Part shown: positions 50,901 to 59,441 of the stretch, piece after piece
Position numbering within the stretch: position 1 is the stretch's first letter
Layout of the letters: each line of letters begins with the position of its first letter
Source of the DNA: Streptomyces sp. M41(2017)
GTDB lineage: Bacteria > Actinomycetota > Actinomycetes > Streptomycetales > Streptomycetaceae
Assembly (NCBI RefSeq): GCF_002078175.1
Contig: NZ_MWFK01000001.1
Span: forward strand, 2,790,001-2,854,000
Direction: 5' to 3'
DNA length: 64,000 nt
Position numbers and translations under genes: made by a program
The notes under the pieces: model-generated
What the model saw: the letters and a program-made list of their open reading frames with translations, nothing else
What the model was told of the DNA's origin: nothing
Database searches by the model: none

Positions 50901-52625
50901 TTGGTCGAAGCGAACGGGCCGGATGTGTCGCTCACTCTTGAGCTCGACCCGAGCGGGCAGGTCATCTCGGAGACTGTTGGCGGCCGCAGCACAACCTACT
51001 GCCGTGACGCGCTGGGACGCCTGAAAGGCCGAACGACCCCCTCCGGGGCTTCTACGACCTGGACGTACGATGCGGCAGGTAACCGCACACAGCTGAACGC
51101 CTCAGGCCACAGTGTGCTCTTCGAGCGGGACTGGTCGGGCAACGAGGTCCGTCGCTCGGTGGGTGAGAACATCACCCTCACACACGCCTATGACGGCCTC
51201 GGCCGCCGTACTTCCCTGTCACTGAGCGTCCCCGGTGAAGTTCCTGTGCTGCACCGTGCCTACCGTTTCGGTGCGGACGGAAATCTCGTAGGCGACGATG
51301 ACCAGTTCCACGGCGATCGTCGATTCGATCTGGATCTCGCCGGCCGTGTCACGGCCGTGCACGCCAATAACTGGACCGAGAGCTATGCGTACGATGGAGC
51401 GGGCAATCTCACCCGTGCCTCCTGGCCCGCGAAATATTTCGGTGAAGATTCCACCGGAGACCGTGCATACGCTGGTACGAGGCTCGTCGGTTCAGGCGGC
51501 ACCAGCTACGAGTACGACGCCTTGGGGCGAACGGTTCTCCGACAGAAAAAACGACTGTCGCGCAAGCCTGACACCTGGCGTTACACATGGGATGTCGAAA
51601 GCAGGTTGACATCGGTTACGACGCCGGACGGAACGCTTTGGCGATACATGTACGATCCGCTTGGGCGGCGTACCGCCAAGCAGCGCATCGCTGAGGACGG
51701 ACGAACCGTTGCGGAGCAGGTGGTTTTTACATGGGACGGTGCCACTCTTTGCGAGCAGACCACGCGTGAACGGTCTTACTCTCATGCGGTAACGGTCACA
51801 TGGGACTATGACGGATTCCACCCGATAGCGCAGACGGAACGTATCGCGGAGGCCGAAGCACCTCAGGAGGAAATAGACTCACGGTTCTTCGGTATCATTA
51901 CCGATCTCGTCGGTACGCCGACAGAGCTCTTCGATGAGGATGGTGCAGTCGCGTGGCGAGCACGGTCTAATCTCTGGGGCAAAGCGGCGTGGAATGCCGA
52001 CGCTAAGGCTTACACGCCATTGCGATTCCCTGGCCAGTATTATGATCCAGAGTCGGGTCTCCACTACAACTATTTCCGCTTGTATGATCCGGAGAGTGCA
52101 CGCTACCTGACGCCTGACCCTCTCGGCCTGGCACCCGCTCCGAATCCAGTTGCTTACGTCCACAACCCGCACACTGGAATAGACCCGCTCGGGTTGAGCC
52201 CCTACTACAGCGATATCGCGCCGAACGGCCAGCGAGGTCCTGCCTATGCGGAAGTCAGCCCGCAGACTTTGGACGATGCGGCCAACAAGCTGATCGGGAG
52301 CCCTCCGGGGCGCGGTCCCAGGTACGCGCCCCCTGGATTCCAGGGTGGTGCCGCCGGTCATTCGAGGGGACATCTGATCGGCCAGCAGTTCGGAGGGGAC
52401 GGCCGGGACATGCGGAATATCGTCACGCAAGGTACGACACAAAACAATGGGCCGATCTCCGATGCCGAAGACCTGATCGCTGGGCATGTTAGATCTTCCG
52501 GCAACACCGTCACCATGAGTGTAACTCCTGAATATGCCAACGGTGGAAATGTTCCCAGCCACGTGCTTATAGAGGCTGTAGATGACTTCGGCTGGTCGTT
52601 CAGCCGGCGACTGTCGAATCTGTAA
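48000..52625 (+). CDS. Rhs/YD-repeat polymorphic toxin with C-terminal nuclease-like domain
   Basis: A 1541-residue polymorphic toxin. Residues 1-235 are helical with a WxG motif (LQWAGKSAKAF) as in type VII secretion substrates. Residues ~241-281 are hydrophobic and probably membrane-spanning, followed by Gly/Lys-rich KGLKGGL repeats. From ~373 (DPVDMATGAMFLPQTDVELP) to ~1400 there are YD repeats of the Rhs shell, closing with PDPLGLAPAPNPVAYVHNP. The last ~140 residues are the toxin: RGHLIGQQFGGDGRDMRNIV and VTMSVTPEYANGGNVPSHV match DNA/RNA non-specific endonucleases, His in RGH being the likely base. ATG 48000 is chosen; the 32 codons before it are Cys/Trp-rich and unlikely. The 3' half is visibly richer in A/T. 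Confidence 0.9.
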   Translation: MAGNRPGDWHVLDLDRDPTPGDPDRVRHLSKNLHDFADDVGDALRLIKGMAAEDTVLQWAGKSAKAFQDEFAGVPKQLKKLKKSYEMAGDALAAYWPKLERAQALADKALAKGRDAQSDLTSAKSRLSSADSWVTRANKEADKYKDDPTGSKGSAEKPDEAKVRAATRDAQHAKSAHDSAQSDVTTASNALDAAKKMAADARTMREEAARDAKSKIDEASDAGIHNRKWWEEVGDWFSDNWDTIVAVCKVVVAVLGIIAMIIGGPILGAIVLIAALVVLADTLNKYAKGQASLWDVAFAALDCIPGMKGLTTLGGLAKGLKGGLAAMKGLKGGLKGMSLAARGLGKNARGMLADGAKGAYNRVKSVVRSKGSDPVDMATGAMFLPQTDVELPGNLPLAFTRRIASDYRCGSWFGPGWASTIDQRLEVDDRGAVFVTEDGLLLAYPHPTGPGIPVHPEAGPRWSLTLLGDGGYRVDDPLSGHARHFAAPAGGVARLTHISDRNNNTITVDYDEYEAPVAIRHSGGYQLKLDTQDGRVTALALADAAPDGSDVVIKCYRYTDGNLTEVVNSTGLPLRFTYDDRLRITSWTDTNDSRYEYEYDERDRCVGEGGEAGHITIALDYDGSDPAWPNCRITSLTTADGAITRFVINEASQVIADIDSLGSVVRTEYDAHHHVVSRTNELGHSTRFVVDERGAVTEVLRPDFATTRIDYNDLNCPTIIRMPDGASWYREYDERGNCTAMTDPVGATTRFTYDTVGQLVAVADALGNARTVQCDPAGLPVAATDPLGAMTTWQRDAFGRIVTYTDPEGHSTQIEWTVEGQIASRTTADGAVESWSYDGEGNCTSHTTPAGATTLFEYTHFDLPSARVGPDGARYEFIHDQNLRLTSVINPQGLIWEYEHNAAGHLISESDFDDRSFAYTYDKAGRLTTRTDILGNRVHYERDILGDVVKKVTDDGATEFAYDPNRRLVEANGPDVSLTLELDPSGQVISETVGGRSTTYCRDALGRLKGRTTPSGASTTWTYDAAGNRTQLNASGHSVLFERDWSGNEVRRSVGENITLTHAYDGLGRRTSLSLSVPGEVPVLHRAYRFGADGNLVGDDDQFHGDRRFDLDLAGRVTAVHANNWTESYAYDGAGNLTRASWPAKYFGEDSTGDRAYAGTRLVGSGGTSYEYDALGRTVLRQKKRLSRKPDTWRYTWDVESRLTSVTTPDGTLWRYMYDPLGRRTAKQRIAEDGRTVAEQVVFTWDGATLCEQTTRERSYSHAVTVTWDYDGFHPIAQTERIAEAEAPQEEIDSRFFGIITDLVGTPTELFDEDGAVAWRARSNLWGKAAWNADAKAYTPLRFPGQYYDPESGLHYNYFRLYDPESARYLTPDPLGLAPAPNPVAYVHNPHTGIDPLGLSPYYSDIAPNGQRGPAYAEVSPQTLDDAANKLIGSPPGRGPRYAPPGFQGGAAGHSRGHLIGQQFGGDGRDMRNIVTQGTTQNNGPISDAEDLIAGHVRSSGNTVTMSVTPEYANGGNVPSHVLIEAVDDFGWSFSRRLSNL

Positions 52626-52638
52626 AGAGGTGTATCTC

Positions 52639-53178
52639 ATGACTGGATCGGATCGTGTGGGTGCGGACGATCTCTCGGATCTCACATCACTCTGTCCGCC
52701 TCCAGAAATGCCCAGTCTGCCGTCACCGTGTGAGCTCCCGAGACTTCCTCAAAGCCATGGTGCTCTGGTTGACGCTTATGGGACCGGATGCTTTGACGAA
52801 TTCCTATGGATCTTCGCTGCGGGTGCGGACAACGCGAACCTCGACATCGAAATCGCTACCGGAGCAATGCGGTCCATCCTGGACAGCAAAGCCGCTCCGG
52901 ATCTCCGTGAAGCTCTTGCACGACACCAGTCGGAGCCAGGGGACCTCATCCAGTGGGGTACGACCGACAACGGGGACCCTCTCTTGTGGATTCCTGACGG
53001 GGACCCTGCCGACTGGCCGACCGTAATCATCCAGGCTGGGCAGCTTGAATTCATCGTCTCGTCGAGAACTTCAACGGGGGTCGTGCTGGACCTCTTGACC
53101 AGAGAGCTTCAACCTCCGTTCTTTCCGGAAGACTTCCCGAGCTCCCGCCCCGTGTTCTCCACGAATCCATACGAGTAG
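52639..53178 (+). CDS. SUKH-like immunity protein for the Rhs toxin
   Basis: A 179-residue protein starting 13 bp after the Rhs stop codon. The segment SHGALVDAYGTGCFDEFLWIF resembles the SUKH (SMI1/KNR4) immunity superfamily, as does the acidic, strand-rich middle (GDLIQWGTTDNGDPLLWIPD, DWPTVIIQAG). SUKH proteins commonly neutralise nuclease toxins of Rhs type by binding them. ATG 52639 has AGAGG 8 bases upstream. Its codon use is A/T-richer like the toxin tip, so tip and immunity gene were probably acquired together. Confidence 0.8.
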   Translation: MTGSDRVGADDLSDLTSLCPPPEMPSLPSPCELPRLPQSHGALVDAYGTGCFDEFLWIFAAGADNANLDIEIATGAMRSILDSKAAPDLREALARHQSEPGDLIQWGTTDNGDPLLWIPDGDPADWPTVIIQAGQLEFIVSSRTSTGVVLDLLTRELQPPFFPEDFPSSRPVFSTNPYE

Positions 53179-53218
53179 GCAGCTTCCTACGGGATGTTCT
53201 AGGCGGCACTCGTGTAGA

Positions 53219-53470
53219 GCTCCCGGGTAGCGCTGGAGCTGCGGGACTGCGTCACGGCTCTCGTATATTCAGTCGCGGAGCGGTTCGCGTTCTGGGAGCG
53301 TGTGGTGCGCTGGCCGGGGCCTGGCTGGGCGAGCGACGGTTTTTCCATCCCGTCAGCGCCAGGGCGAGGCCGGCGGCGGAACGTGGAGTGTGGTGGAAGC
53401 GCAGGTCAGTGCGTGATCCGTGGGGTTGATCACCGAGGCGTTGGAGGATCGCTGTGTGGGCCAGCGTCAG
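53219..53470 (+). pseudogene. Decayed, internally deleted copy of the 54064-54537 gene
   Basis: The sequence is clearly related to about 54176-54575: GTCGCGGAGCGGTTCGCGT and TGTGGTGGAAGCGCAGG occur in both. A stretch of about 163 bp (54319-54481) is missing at the join near 53360/53361 (TCAGCGCC to AGGGCGAGG). The reading frame is broken, and no start remains. It is a degenerate duplicate of the hypothetical/immunity-like gene located about 0.85 kb downstream. Confidence 0.75.
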
Positions 53471-53490
53471 GGGAACGGTGAAGTACCGGC

Positions 53491-53961
53491 ATGACATCCG
53501 GTCCTAACTGGGACACCGGAGAGGGGCTCATCCGTGTCCATGACCCCGCCGAGGTGGACGCCGCCTTTGAGCGGGGCAACGGGCACCTCGGGACCGCAGT
53601 GATCGGGCTGGCCTTCAACTGTTCGCTGAAGGAAGCCTCCCCGCGGATCATCCGGGCGATGCGCCTGTCGGACATCGACCAGCGCGTGTTCGCGTTCACC
53701 GCGGCCGGTGTCGCGGCCCGGCTCAACGGGGCGTTGACGCCGGAGCTCTACGCCGCGCTGCGCGCGGAAGGCCCCGGGCGGCTGAGTATCGCCGTGAACG
53801 CGATCGCCGACACCCTGTGCTTCGTGCCGTTCCGCGATCTGCCCCTATGGCTCAAGTGGTGGAAGATCGAGTCGAGGATTCGGGACAAGCTGGAGACCTG
53901 GCGACTGGAGTTCGTGTACGCGGTCGGTGATGTCCGGAAGGCCCTGCGCAGGAAGAGCTGA
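53491..53961 (+). CDS. Hypothetical protein in orphan immunity zone
   Basis: A 156-residue protein (GNGHLGTAVIGLAFNCSLKE, DQRVFAFTAAGVAARLNGAL, DLPLWLKWWKIESRIRDKLE). It looks all-helical, without transmembrane segments or Cys clusters. I do not recognise the family. It lies between the decayed copy and the intact copy of another gene, downstream of the Rhs toxin, so it may be an orphan immunity protein. ATG 53491 is the probable start, with a poor ribosome binding site (GGTGAAG at 53478). Confidence 0.6.
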   Translation: MTSGPNWDTGEGLIRVHDPAEVDAAFERGNGHLGTAVIGLAFNCSLKEASPRIIRAMRLSDIDQRVFAFTAAGVAARLNGALTPELYAALRAEGPGRLSIAVNAIADTLCFVPFRDLPLWLKWWKIESRIRDKLETWRLEFVYAVGDVRKALRRKS

Positions 53962-54063
53962 CGGGTGTCTCTTAGCTGGTGACGAACGCCTTCGGTGGAC
54001 GGCTGGGTGGAACACGAACCCAACTTTCCCCTGAGGTGCGGAGCACACCGGAAGGCAGGCGTC

Positions 54064-54537
54064 GTGGCGTACGAGATGTTTCGTTCCGCGCCGGAAACCA
54101 ATGCTGCATGGGCCGCGCTGCCCGCGGCGGTCAGGGACGGCGTCGCCCGGTGTGACGCGGAGCGCCATGAGGCGGAGCGTTCCCGAGTAGCGCCGGAGCT
54201 GGGGGAGAGGATCACGTCACCCCTCTATTCGGTCGCGGAGCGGTTCGCGTCCTGGGAGCGTGTGGTCCGCCACTTGGAGCCCGGGTGGACGAGCGACGAT
54301 TTCCATGCCATCAGCGCCTACGAGAACGACCTCGACTCCCGTGACTCGCTTGGGCAGTTGATGAAAGGACAGCTCGCGGAGGCGCAGGAGGGTGCCCTGG
54401 GCTGGCTGCTGTCGCAGTTGGGCCAGCGCTTCGTGGGCGCGATAGTTCCGGCCGAGCATTCGCTCCTGGGTGCGTCCGACCAGGGCGAGGCCCGAGGCGG
54501 AGTTCGGACTGTGGTGGAAGCGCAGGCCAGTGCGTGA
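54064..54537 (+). CDS. Hypothetical protein, intact copy of a duplicated immunity-like gene
   Basis: A 157-residue acidic, helical protein ([60 protein letters not shown]). Family not recognised; small acidic proteins in this position downstream of Rhs toxins are often immunity proteins. GTG 54064 is preferred, with GGAAGGCAGG upstream; an ATG-type start at 53995 would add 23 residues without support. A broken copy lies at 53219-53470. Confidence 0.6.
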   Translation: MAYEMFRSAPETNAAWAALPAAVRDGVARCDAERHEAERSRVAPELGERITSPLYSVAERFASWERVVRHLEPGWTSDDFHAISAYENDLDSRDSLGQLMKGQLAEAQEGALGWLLSQLGQRFVGAIVPAEHSLLGASDQGEARGGVRTVVEAQASA

Positions 54538-54604
54538 TCCATGGGACTGAGCATCGATGCGGCGGAGTATCGCTGTGCTGGGAAGCACCTCCCGGCCATG
54601 GCCC

Positions 54605-55282
54605 TCAACGCGTGAGCCGTTGCCCAAGCACCGGCAGCAGCCGATCCCTCAGCAGGCGGCCCGCCGGCTCCGTCGACAGCCACAGGAGCTTGTGGCGGGT
54701 GCCGTCTCGCATGGTCGCCGTCATCCCGGACGTCGTGAGGCCCCGGTGGAGGCGGGCCTCCGACAGTTCGGCGAGGGGGATCACCTTGTTCGTGCGGTGG
54801 ACCGAGCGAACGCTCTCGGCGTCGAAGGGGATCACCTCGTAGGGGTCCTTCGCCGAGACGCCTGAGCCGCTCGCCGAGTTCACCACGGAATCCATCAGGC
54901 CGCTGCGCACGCGGATCAGGGCGTCCGGGAGCAGCCACAGCTCACCGTGTATCCAGTCCAGCCATCCCGTCGTGCAGGTGCGGGCCAGCAGACGGGCGGG
55001 CAGCAGGCGCAGCCGGGAGGCGCGGGCGGCAGCCTCGTCCAGCAGGGCGGTCCAGGCCCCGACGGAGCGGATGCGGCGGGGCTCCTCCGCGGTATGCGTG
55101 GGGGAGGAGAAGAAGAGCTGGGCCCAACCGCTCCGGTGCAGTTCCACGGTCAGCCGGACGTGCCAGTCGGCCGACGTGAGACTGATGCCCAGGTGCTCGC
55201 CGCCCTCGGACCGCAGCACGGGGGAGGGGTGGAGCCCCTCGGTCGACCAAAGCCCTCTCTGGAACTCCAGGACCTCTGCCAT
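54605..55282 (-). CDS. Conserved hypothetical protein with PH-like C-terminal part
   Basis: A protein of about 225 residues. The first half (GLHPSPVLRSEGGEHLGISL, DWHVRLTVELHRSGWAQLFF) is strand-rich. The second (DPYEVIPFDAESVRSVHRTN, KVIPLAELSEARLHRG, MRDGTRHKLLWLSTEPAGRL) could be a PH-like domain of the kind found in Streptomyces proteins of unknown role. The start is uncertain: ATG 55282, or GTG 55312 or 55342 in the same frame. It is divergent from the S10 operon and marks the end of the variable zone. Confidence 0.68.
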   Translation of the reverse strand: MAEVLEFQRGLWSTEGLHPSPVLRSEGGEHLGISLTSADWHVRLTVELHRSGWAQLFFSSPTHTAEEPRRIRSVGAWTALLDEAAARASRLRLLPARLLARTCTTGWLDWIHGELWLLPDALIRVRSGLMDSVVNSASGSGVSAKDPYEVIPFDAESVRSVHRTNKVIPLAELSEARLHRGLTTSGMTATMRDGTRHKLLWLSTEPAGRLLRDRLLPVLGQRLTR

Positions 55283-55422
55283 CGCATCCAGGGGTATGCC
55301 TGCTCGCGTCACGCCGGTGATCCTGTCGCAACGCGATCCCACGGGCCAGCGTTCTCTGCCTGTCAGGGCATGCTCAAGCCACCCAATTCGGCGTCGGCCG
55401 GAGAGTGCAAGGGGTCGCGGGT

Positions 55423-55450
55423 TTGACCTGCGTCACCTTAGGGGTACGAT
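55423..55450 (+). promoter_or_regulatory. S10 operon (rpsJ) promoter
   Basis: TTGACC (55423-55428), a 16-bp spacer and TACGAT (55445-55450). The -35 box is identical to that of the rpsL promoter. A start near 55457 gives an unusually long leader of about 375 nt. Confidence 0.7.
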
Positions 55451-55456
55451 CCTCGG

Positions 55457-55833
55457 CTCGATTGGCCAGGTCCCTGCCCCGTATGGCAGACTAGCGGGGT
55501 TGCTCGGTCGAGTGCCGATGCTGCGCGCCTCCCGTCGGGAGGACTGGAAGCGAGTCCCACAGTACTCGTCGCTCGATCTGCCGTAAGGCAGCGCTCGGGC
55601 GGACGTACGGGAATCTTCCGGGAAGTGTCAGCGGGGTGCAGGCCAGGCGCCCGGTGGGTGTTCAGCCCCCGGTCCAGCGGTTGCTTTCGGGCGAGCCGCG
55701 TCCCACGTAGGGAAATCCGTTACGGATATCTGTGCGGCAGGAGCGCGACACACCCGACCGCGTGGGTCGGAGAGCAGGACGCGAACCCCCGGGTTCCAGA
55801 GCGTTTCACTAGACAAAGGACTACTGAGTAGCC
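55457..55833 (+). other. Long 5' leader of the S10 operon
   Basis: About 375 nt without a gene. It includes an ATCCG-TTA-CGGAT hairpin near 55717-55729 and the shared leader element at 55746-55809. The middle of the leader could hold further structure; I cannot fold it reliably by eye. No coding frame with a credible start is present. Confidence 0.5.
55746..55809 (+). promoter_or_regulatory. Shared S12/S10 operon leader element (copy in rpsJ leader)
   Basis: Bases 55746-55770 are identical to 38143-38167 in the rpsL leader and fold into CCGACC-GCGTG-GGTCGG. After an extra hairpin (GAACC-CCCG-GGTTC), GTTCCAG and TTCAC (55793-55809) recur with nearly the same spacing as in rpsL. It lies 25-90 nt before the rpsJ start. 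Confidence 0.68.
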
Positions 55834-56142
55834 ATGGCGGGACAGAAGATCCGCATCCGGCTCAAGGCCTACGACCACGAGGTCATCGACTCCTCGGCGA
55901 AGAAGATCGTCGAGACGGTGACGCGCACTGGTGCGTCGGTCGCGGGCCCGGTGCCGCTGCCCACTGAGAAGAACGTGTACTGCGTCATCAAGTCGCCGCA
56001 CAAGTACAAGGACTCGCGCGAGCACTTCGAGATGCGCACGCACAAGCGCCTCATCGACATCCTCGACCCGACGCCCAAGACCGTTGACTCCCTGATGCGA
56101 CTCGACCTTCCGGCCGGTGTCGACATCGAGATCAAGCTCTAG
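55834..56142 (+). CDS. rpsJ: 30S ribosomal protein S10 / NusE
   Basis: A 102-residue S10 ([40 protein letters not shown]). S10 is a 30S head protein and, as NusE, binds the KOW domain of NusG to couple transcription and translation. First gene of the S10 operon; rplC begins 17 bp after its stop codon. Confidence 0.98.
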   Translation: MAGQKIRIRLKAYDHEVIDSSAKKIVETVTRTGASVAGPVPLPTEKNVYCVIKSPHKYKDSREHFEMRTHKRLIDILDPTPKTVDSLMRLDLPAGVDIEIKL

Positions 56143-56159
56143 GGATCGGTGATCTGAGA

Positions 56160-56804
56160 ATGGCTAAGCAGATCAAGGGAATCCTGGGCGAGAAGCTCGG
56201 CATGACGCAGGTGTGGGACGAGAACAACCGTGTTGTTCCCGTCACCGTCGTCAAGGCCGGCCCGAACGTCGTGACCCAGGTCCGTACGAATGACTCCGAC
56301 GGCTACGAGTCGGTCCAGATCGCCTTCGGCGAGATCGACCCGCGCAAGGTGAACAAGCCCCTCAAGGGTCACTTCGCCAAGGCCGACGTCACGCCCCGCC
56401 GCCACCTCGTCGAGATCCGTACCGCTGACGCCAGCGAGTACACCCTCGGCCAGGAGATCACCGCTGAGGTGTTCGAGGCCGGCCTCAAGGTGGACGTGAC
56501 CGGCAAGAGCAAGGGCAAGGGCTTCGCCGGTGTCATGAAGCGTCACAACTTCAAGGGCCTCGGCGCCGGACACGGTGTCCAGCGCAAGCACCGCTCTCCC
56601 GGCTCCATCGGTGGCTGTGCCACCCCGGGCCGTGTGTTCAAGGGCGTCCGCATGGCGGGCCGCATGGGCAACGAGCGGGTCACCACCCAGAACCTGACCG
56701 TTCACGCCGTTGACGCGGAGAAGGGCCTGCTCCTCATCAAGGGAGCGATCCCTGGTCCGAACGGCGGCCTCGTCCTGGTCCGTACCGCGGCCAAGGGGGC
56801 CTGA
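56160..56804 (+). CDS. rplC: 50S ribosomal protein L3
   Basis: A 214-residue L3, one of the first proteins assembled on 23S rRNA, reaching the peptidyl transferase centre. Signature: [20 protein letters not shown] and [20 protein letters not shown], with the Gln of the extension in GHGVQ, then [16 protein letters not shown] Cys in GGCATPG is the actinobacterial variant. Its stop is 4 bp before rplD. Confidence 0.98.
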   Translation: MAKQIKGILGEKLGMTQVWDENNRVVPVTVVKAGPNVVTQVRTNDSDGYESVQIAFGEIDPRKVNKPLKGHFAKADVTPRRHLVEIRTADASEYTLGQEITAEVFEAGLKVDVTGKSKGKGFAGVMKRHNFKGLGAGHGVQRKHRSPGSIGGCATPGRVFKGVRMAGRMGNERVTTQNLTVHAVDAEKGLLLIKGAIPGPNGGLVLVRTAAKGA

Positions 56805-56808
56805 GGAC

Positions 56809-57465
56809 ATGAGCACCATTGACATTCTGTCGCCCTCCGGCGACAACGCCGGGACCGTAGAGCTCCCGGCCGAGATCTTCGATGTAGAGAAGATCAGCAT
56901 CCCGCTGCTCCACCAGGTTGTCGTCGCGCAGCTGGCCGCGGCCCGTCAGGGCACGCACAAGGTCAAGCGTCGTGGCGAGGTCCGTGGTGGTGGCCGCAAG
57001 CCTTACCGCCAGAAGGGCACCGGCCGCGCCCGTCAGGGCTCGACCCGCGCGCCTCAGTTCGCCGGCGGTGGCGTCGTTCACGGCCCCACCCCGCGTGACT
57101 ACTCGCAGCGGACCCCGAAGAAGATGAAGGCCGCGGCCCTGCGCCACGCCCTCACCGACCGGGCCCGCAACGCTCGCATCCACGTCATCACCGGCGTGAT
57201 CGAGGGCGAGACCCCCTCCACCAAGGCCGCGAAGAGCTTCCTCGGCAAGGTCAGCGAGCGCAAGAACGTGCTCCTGGTCATCGAGCGCTCCGACGAGGCC
57301 GCGCTGCTCTCCGCGCGCAACCTGCCCCAGGTCCACATCCTGGAGCCGGGCCAGCTCAACACGTACGACGTTCTCGTCTCGGACGACGTGGTCTTCACCC
57401 AGGCCGCTTTCGAGTCCTTCGTGTCTGGCCCCCAGGCCGCTGACACCGAAGGGAGCGAAGCCTGA
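56809..57465 (+). CDS. rplD: 50S ribosomal protein L4
   Basis: A 218-residue L4 lining the peptide exit tunnel. The tunnel-loop signature [35 protein letters not shown] is complete. ATG 56809 is chosen; the in-frame start at 56710 lies inside rplC. In E. coli L4 represses this operon. Its stop overlaps the start of rplW (TGATG). Confidence 0.98.
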   Translation: MSTIDILSPSGDNAGTVELPAEIFDVEKISIPLLHQVVVAQLAAARQGTHKVKRRGEVRGGGRKPYRQKGTGRARQGSTRAPQFAGGGVVHGPTPRDYSQRTPKKMKAAALRHALTDRARNARIHVITGVIEGETPSTKAAKSFLGKVSERKNVLLVIERSDEAALLSARNLPQVHILEPGQLNTYDVLVSDDVVFTQAAFESFVSGPQAADTEGSEA

Positions 57466-57881
57466 TGGCTACGCGTCACCCGAGCATTGCCTCGAAGGCC
57501 GCCAAGGTCGCCAAGGCCGCGCGCGTCGCCAAGGCGAAGCGCCACGAGGCCGAAGGCAAGAACACCGTCGAGACCCCGCTGAGCAAGAGCTTCACGGACC
57601 CCCGTGACGTCCTCCTCAAGCCGGTCGTCTCGGAGAAGAGCTACGCGCTGCTCGACGAGGGCAAGTACACCTTCGTCGTCGACCCGCGGGCCAACAAGAC
57701 CCAGATCAAGCAGGCCGTCCAGGCGGTCTTCTCGGTCAAGGTCACCGGGGTCAACACGATCAACCGTCAGGGCAAGCGCAAGCGCACCAAGACGGGCTTC
57801 GGCAAGCGTGCTGACAGCAAGCGCGCGATCGTGACCCTCGCTGAGGGCGACCGTATCGACATCTTCGGCCAGGCCTCCTAA
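57465..57881 (+). CDS. rplW: 50S ribosomal protein L23
   Basis: A 138-residue L23, docking site for trigger factor and SRP at the tunnel exit. The core starts near residue 45 ([20 protein letters not shown]). The first ~40 residues are the Ala/Lys-rich extension typical of Streptomyces L23. Motif [20 protein letters not shown] is present. It overlaps rplD by one base. Confidence 0.97.
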   Translation: MATRHPSIASKAAKVAKAARVAKAKRHEAEGKNTVETPLSKSFTDPRDVLLKPVVSEKSYALLDEGKYTFVVDPRANKTQIKQAVQAVFSVKVTGVNTINRQGKRKRTKTGFGKRADSKRAIVTLAEGDRIDIFGQAS

Positions 57882-57920
57882 CGGAGCGCCCTGGTCCGAA
57901 TATCGGACGAGGACTGAGAA

Positions 57921-58757
57921 ATGGGAATCCGCAAGTACAAGCCGACTACGCCGGGCCGTCGTGGCTCGAGCGTCGCCGACTTCGTCGAGGTCACGCGGTC
58001 CACGCCGGAGAAGTCGCTGGTCCGCCCGCTGCACAGCAAGGGCGGCCGTAACAACGCCGGTCGTGTGACCGTTCGCCACCAGGGTGGCGGACACAAGCGC
58101 GCCTACCGAGTGATCGACTTCCGTCGTCACGACAAGGACGGCGTGCCGGCGAAGGTCGCGCACATCGAGTACGACCCCAACCGCACCGCGCGCATCGCGC
58201 TGCTTCACTACGCGGACGGCGAGAAGCGCTACATCCTCGCCCCCCGCAACCTGTCGCAGGGCGACCGCGTCGAGAACGGTCCCGGGGCCGACATCAAGCC
58301 GGGCAACAACCTGGCGCTCCGCAACATCCCGGTCGGTACCACGATCCACGCGATCGAGATCCGTCCCGGTGGCGGCGCCAAGTTCGCCCGCTCCGCCGGT
58401 GCCTCGGTGCAGCTGCTCGCGAAGGAGGGCACCATGGCCCACCTCCGCATGCCGTCGGGTGAGATCCGCCTGGTCGACCAGCGCTGCCGCGCCACGGTCG
58501 GCGAGGTCGGCAACGCCGAGCAGAGCAACATCAACTGGGGTAAGGCCGGCCGTAAGCGCTGGCTGGGCGTTCGCCCGTCCGTCCGCGGTGTGGCGATGAA
58601 CCCGGTTGACCACCCGCACGGTGGTGGTGAGGGCAAGACCTCCGGTGGTCGCCACCCGGTCTCCCCGTGGGGTCAGAAGGAGGGTCGTACTCGTTCGCCG
58701 AAGAAGGCTTCGAACAAGTACATCGTCCGCCGCCGCAAGACGAACAAGAAGCGCTAG
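57921..58757 (+). CDS. rplB: 50S ribosomal protein L2
   Basis: A 278-residue L2, essential for subunit association and peptidyl transfer. Signatures: [40 protein letters not shown] with the functionally key His, and the basic C-terminus. It lies 39 bp after rplW. Confidence 0.98.
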   Translation: MGIRKYKPTTPGRRGSSVADFVEVTRSTPEKSLVRPLHSKGGRNNAGRVTVRHQGGGHKRAYRVIDFRRHDKDGVPAKVAHIEYDPNRTARIALLHYADGEKRYILAPRNLSQGDRVENGPGADIKPGNNLALRNIPVGTTIHAIEIRPGGGAKFARSAGASVQLLAKEGTMAHLRMPSGEIRLVDQRCRATVGEVGNAEQSNINWGKAGRKRWLGVRPSVRGVAMNPVDHPHGGGEGKTSGGRHPVSPWGQKEGRTRSPKKASNKYIVRRRKTNKKR

Positions 58758-58769
58758 GAGCGGGTTTAG

Positions 58770-59051
58770 ATGCCGCGCAGTCTCAAGAAGGGACCCTTCG
58801 TCGACGGACACCTTGTAAAGAAGGTGGACGTACAGAACGAAGCCGGTACCAAGAACGTCATCAAGACCTGGTCCCGTCGCTCGATGATCATCCCGGCCAT
58901 GCTCGGCCACACGATCGCGGTGCACAACGGCAAGACCCACATCCCGGTGTTTGTCACCGAGTCGATGGTCGGCCACAAGCTCGGCGAGTTCTCGCCGACG
59001 CGCACCTTCCGGGGTCACGTCAAGGACGACCGGAAGTCGAAGCGCCGCTAA
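58770..59051 (+). CDS. rpsS: 30S ribosomal protein S19
   Basis: A 93-residue S19 ([56 protein letters not shown]) of the 30S head. It is 12 bp after rplB in the S10 operon. Confidence 0.98.
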   Translation: MPRSLKKGPFVDGHLVKKVDVQNEAGTKNVIKTWSRRSMIIPAMLGHTIAVHNGKTHIPVFVTESMVGHKLGEFSPTRTFRGHVKDDRKSKRR

Positions 59052-59093
59052 CGCGGGGTGGAATCGACCATGACAGACACTGGAAGGACAACC

Positions 59094-59441
59094 ATGGAAG
59101 CCAGGGCCCAGGCGCGGTACATCCGCGTCACGCCCATGAAGGCCCGCCGAGTGGTGGACCTTATCCGTGGCATGGATGCCACGGAGGCTCAGGCGGTCCT
59201 GCGTTTCGCCCCGCAGGCCGCGAGCGTGCCGGTCGGCAAGGTGCTTGACAGCGCCATTGCCAACGCCGCACACAACTACGACCACACCGACGCCGGCAGC
59301 CTCGTCATCTCCGAGGCCTACGTCGACGAGGGTCCGACCCTGAAGCGGTTCCGGCCGCGTGCCCAGGGCCGTGCCTACCGGATCCGCAAGCGGACCAGCC
59401 ACATCACCGTGGTCGTCAGCAGCAAGGAAGGAACCCGGTAA
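59094..59441 (+). CDS. rplV: 50S ribosomal protein L22
   Basis: A 115-residue L22 ([40 protein letters not shown]) whose hairpin lines the exit tunnel. ATG 59094, preceded by AAGGAC at good spacing, is preferred over ATG 59070 and GTG 59058 in the same frame. Its stop overlaps the rpsC start by one base. Confidence 0.95.
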   Translation: MEARAQARYIRVTPMKARRVVDLIRGMDATEAQAVLRFAPQAASVPVGKVLDSAIANAAHNYDHTDAGSLVISEAYVDEGPTLKRFRPRAQGRAYRIRKRTSHITVVVSSKEGTR

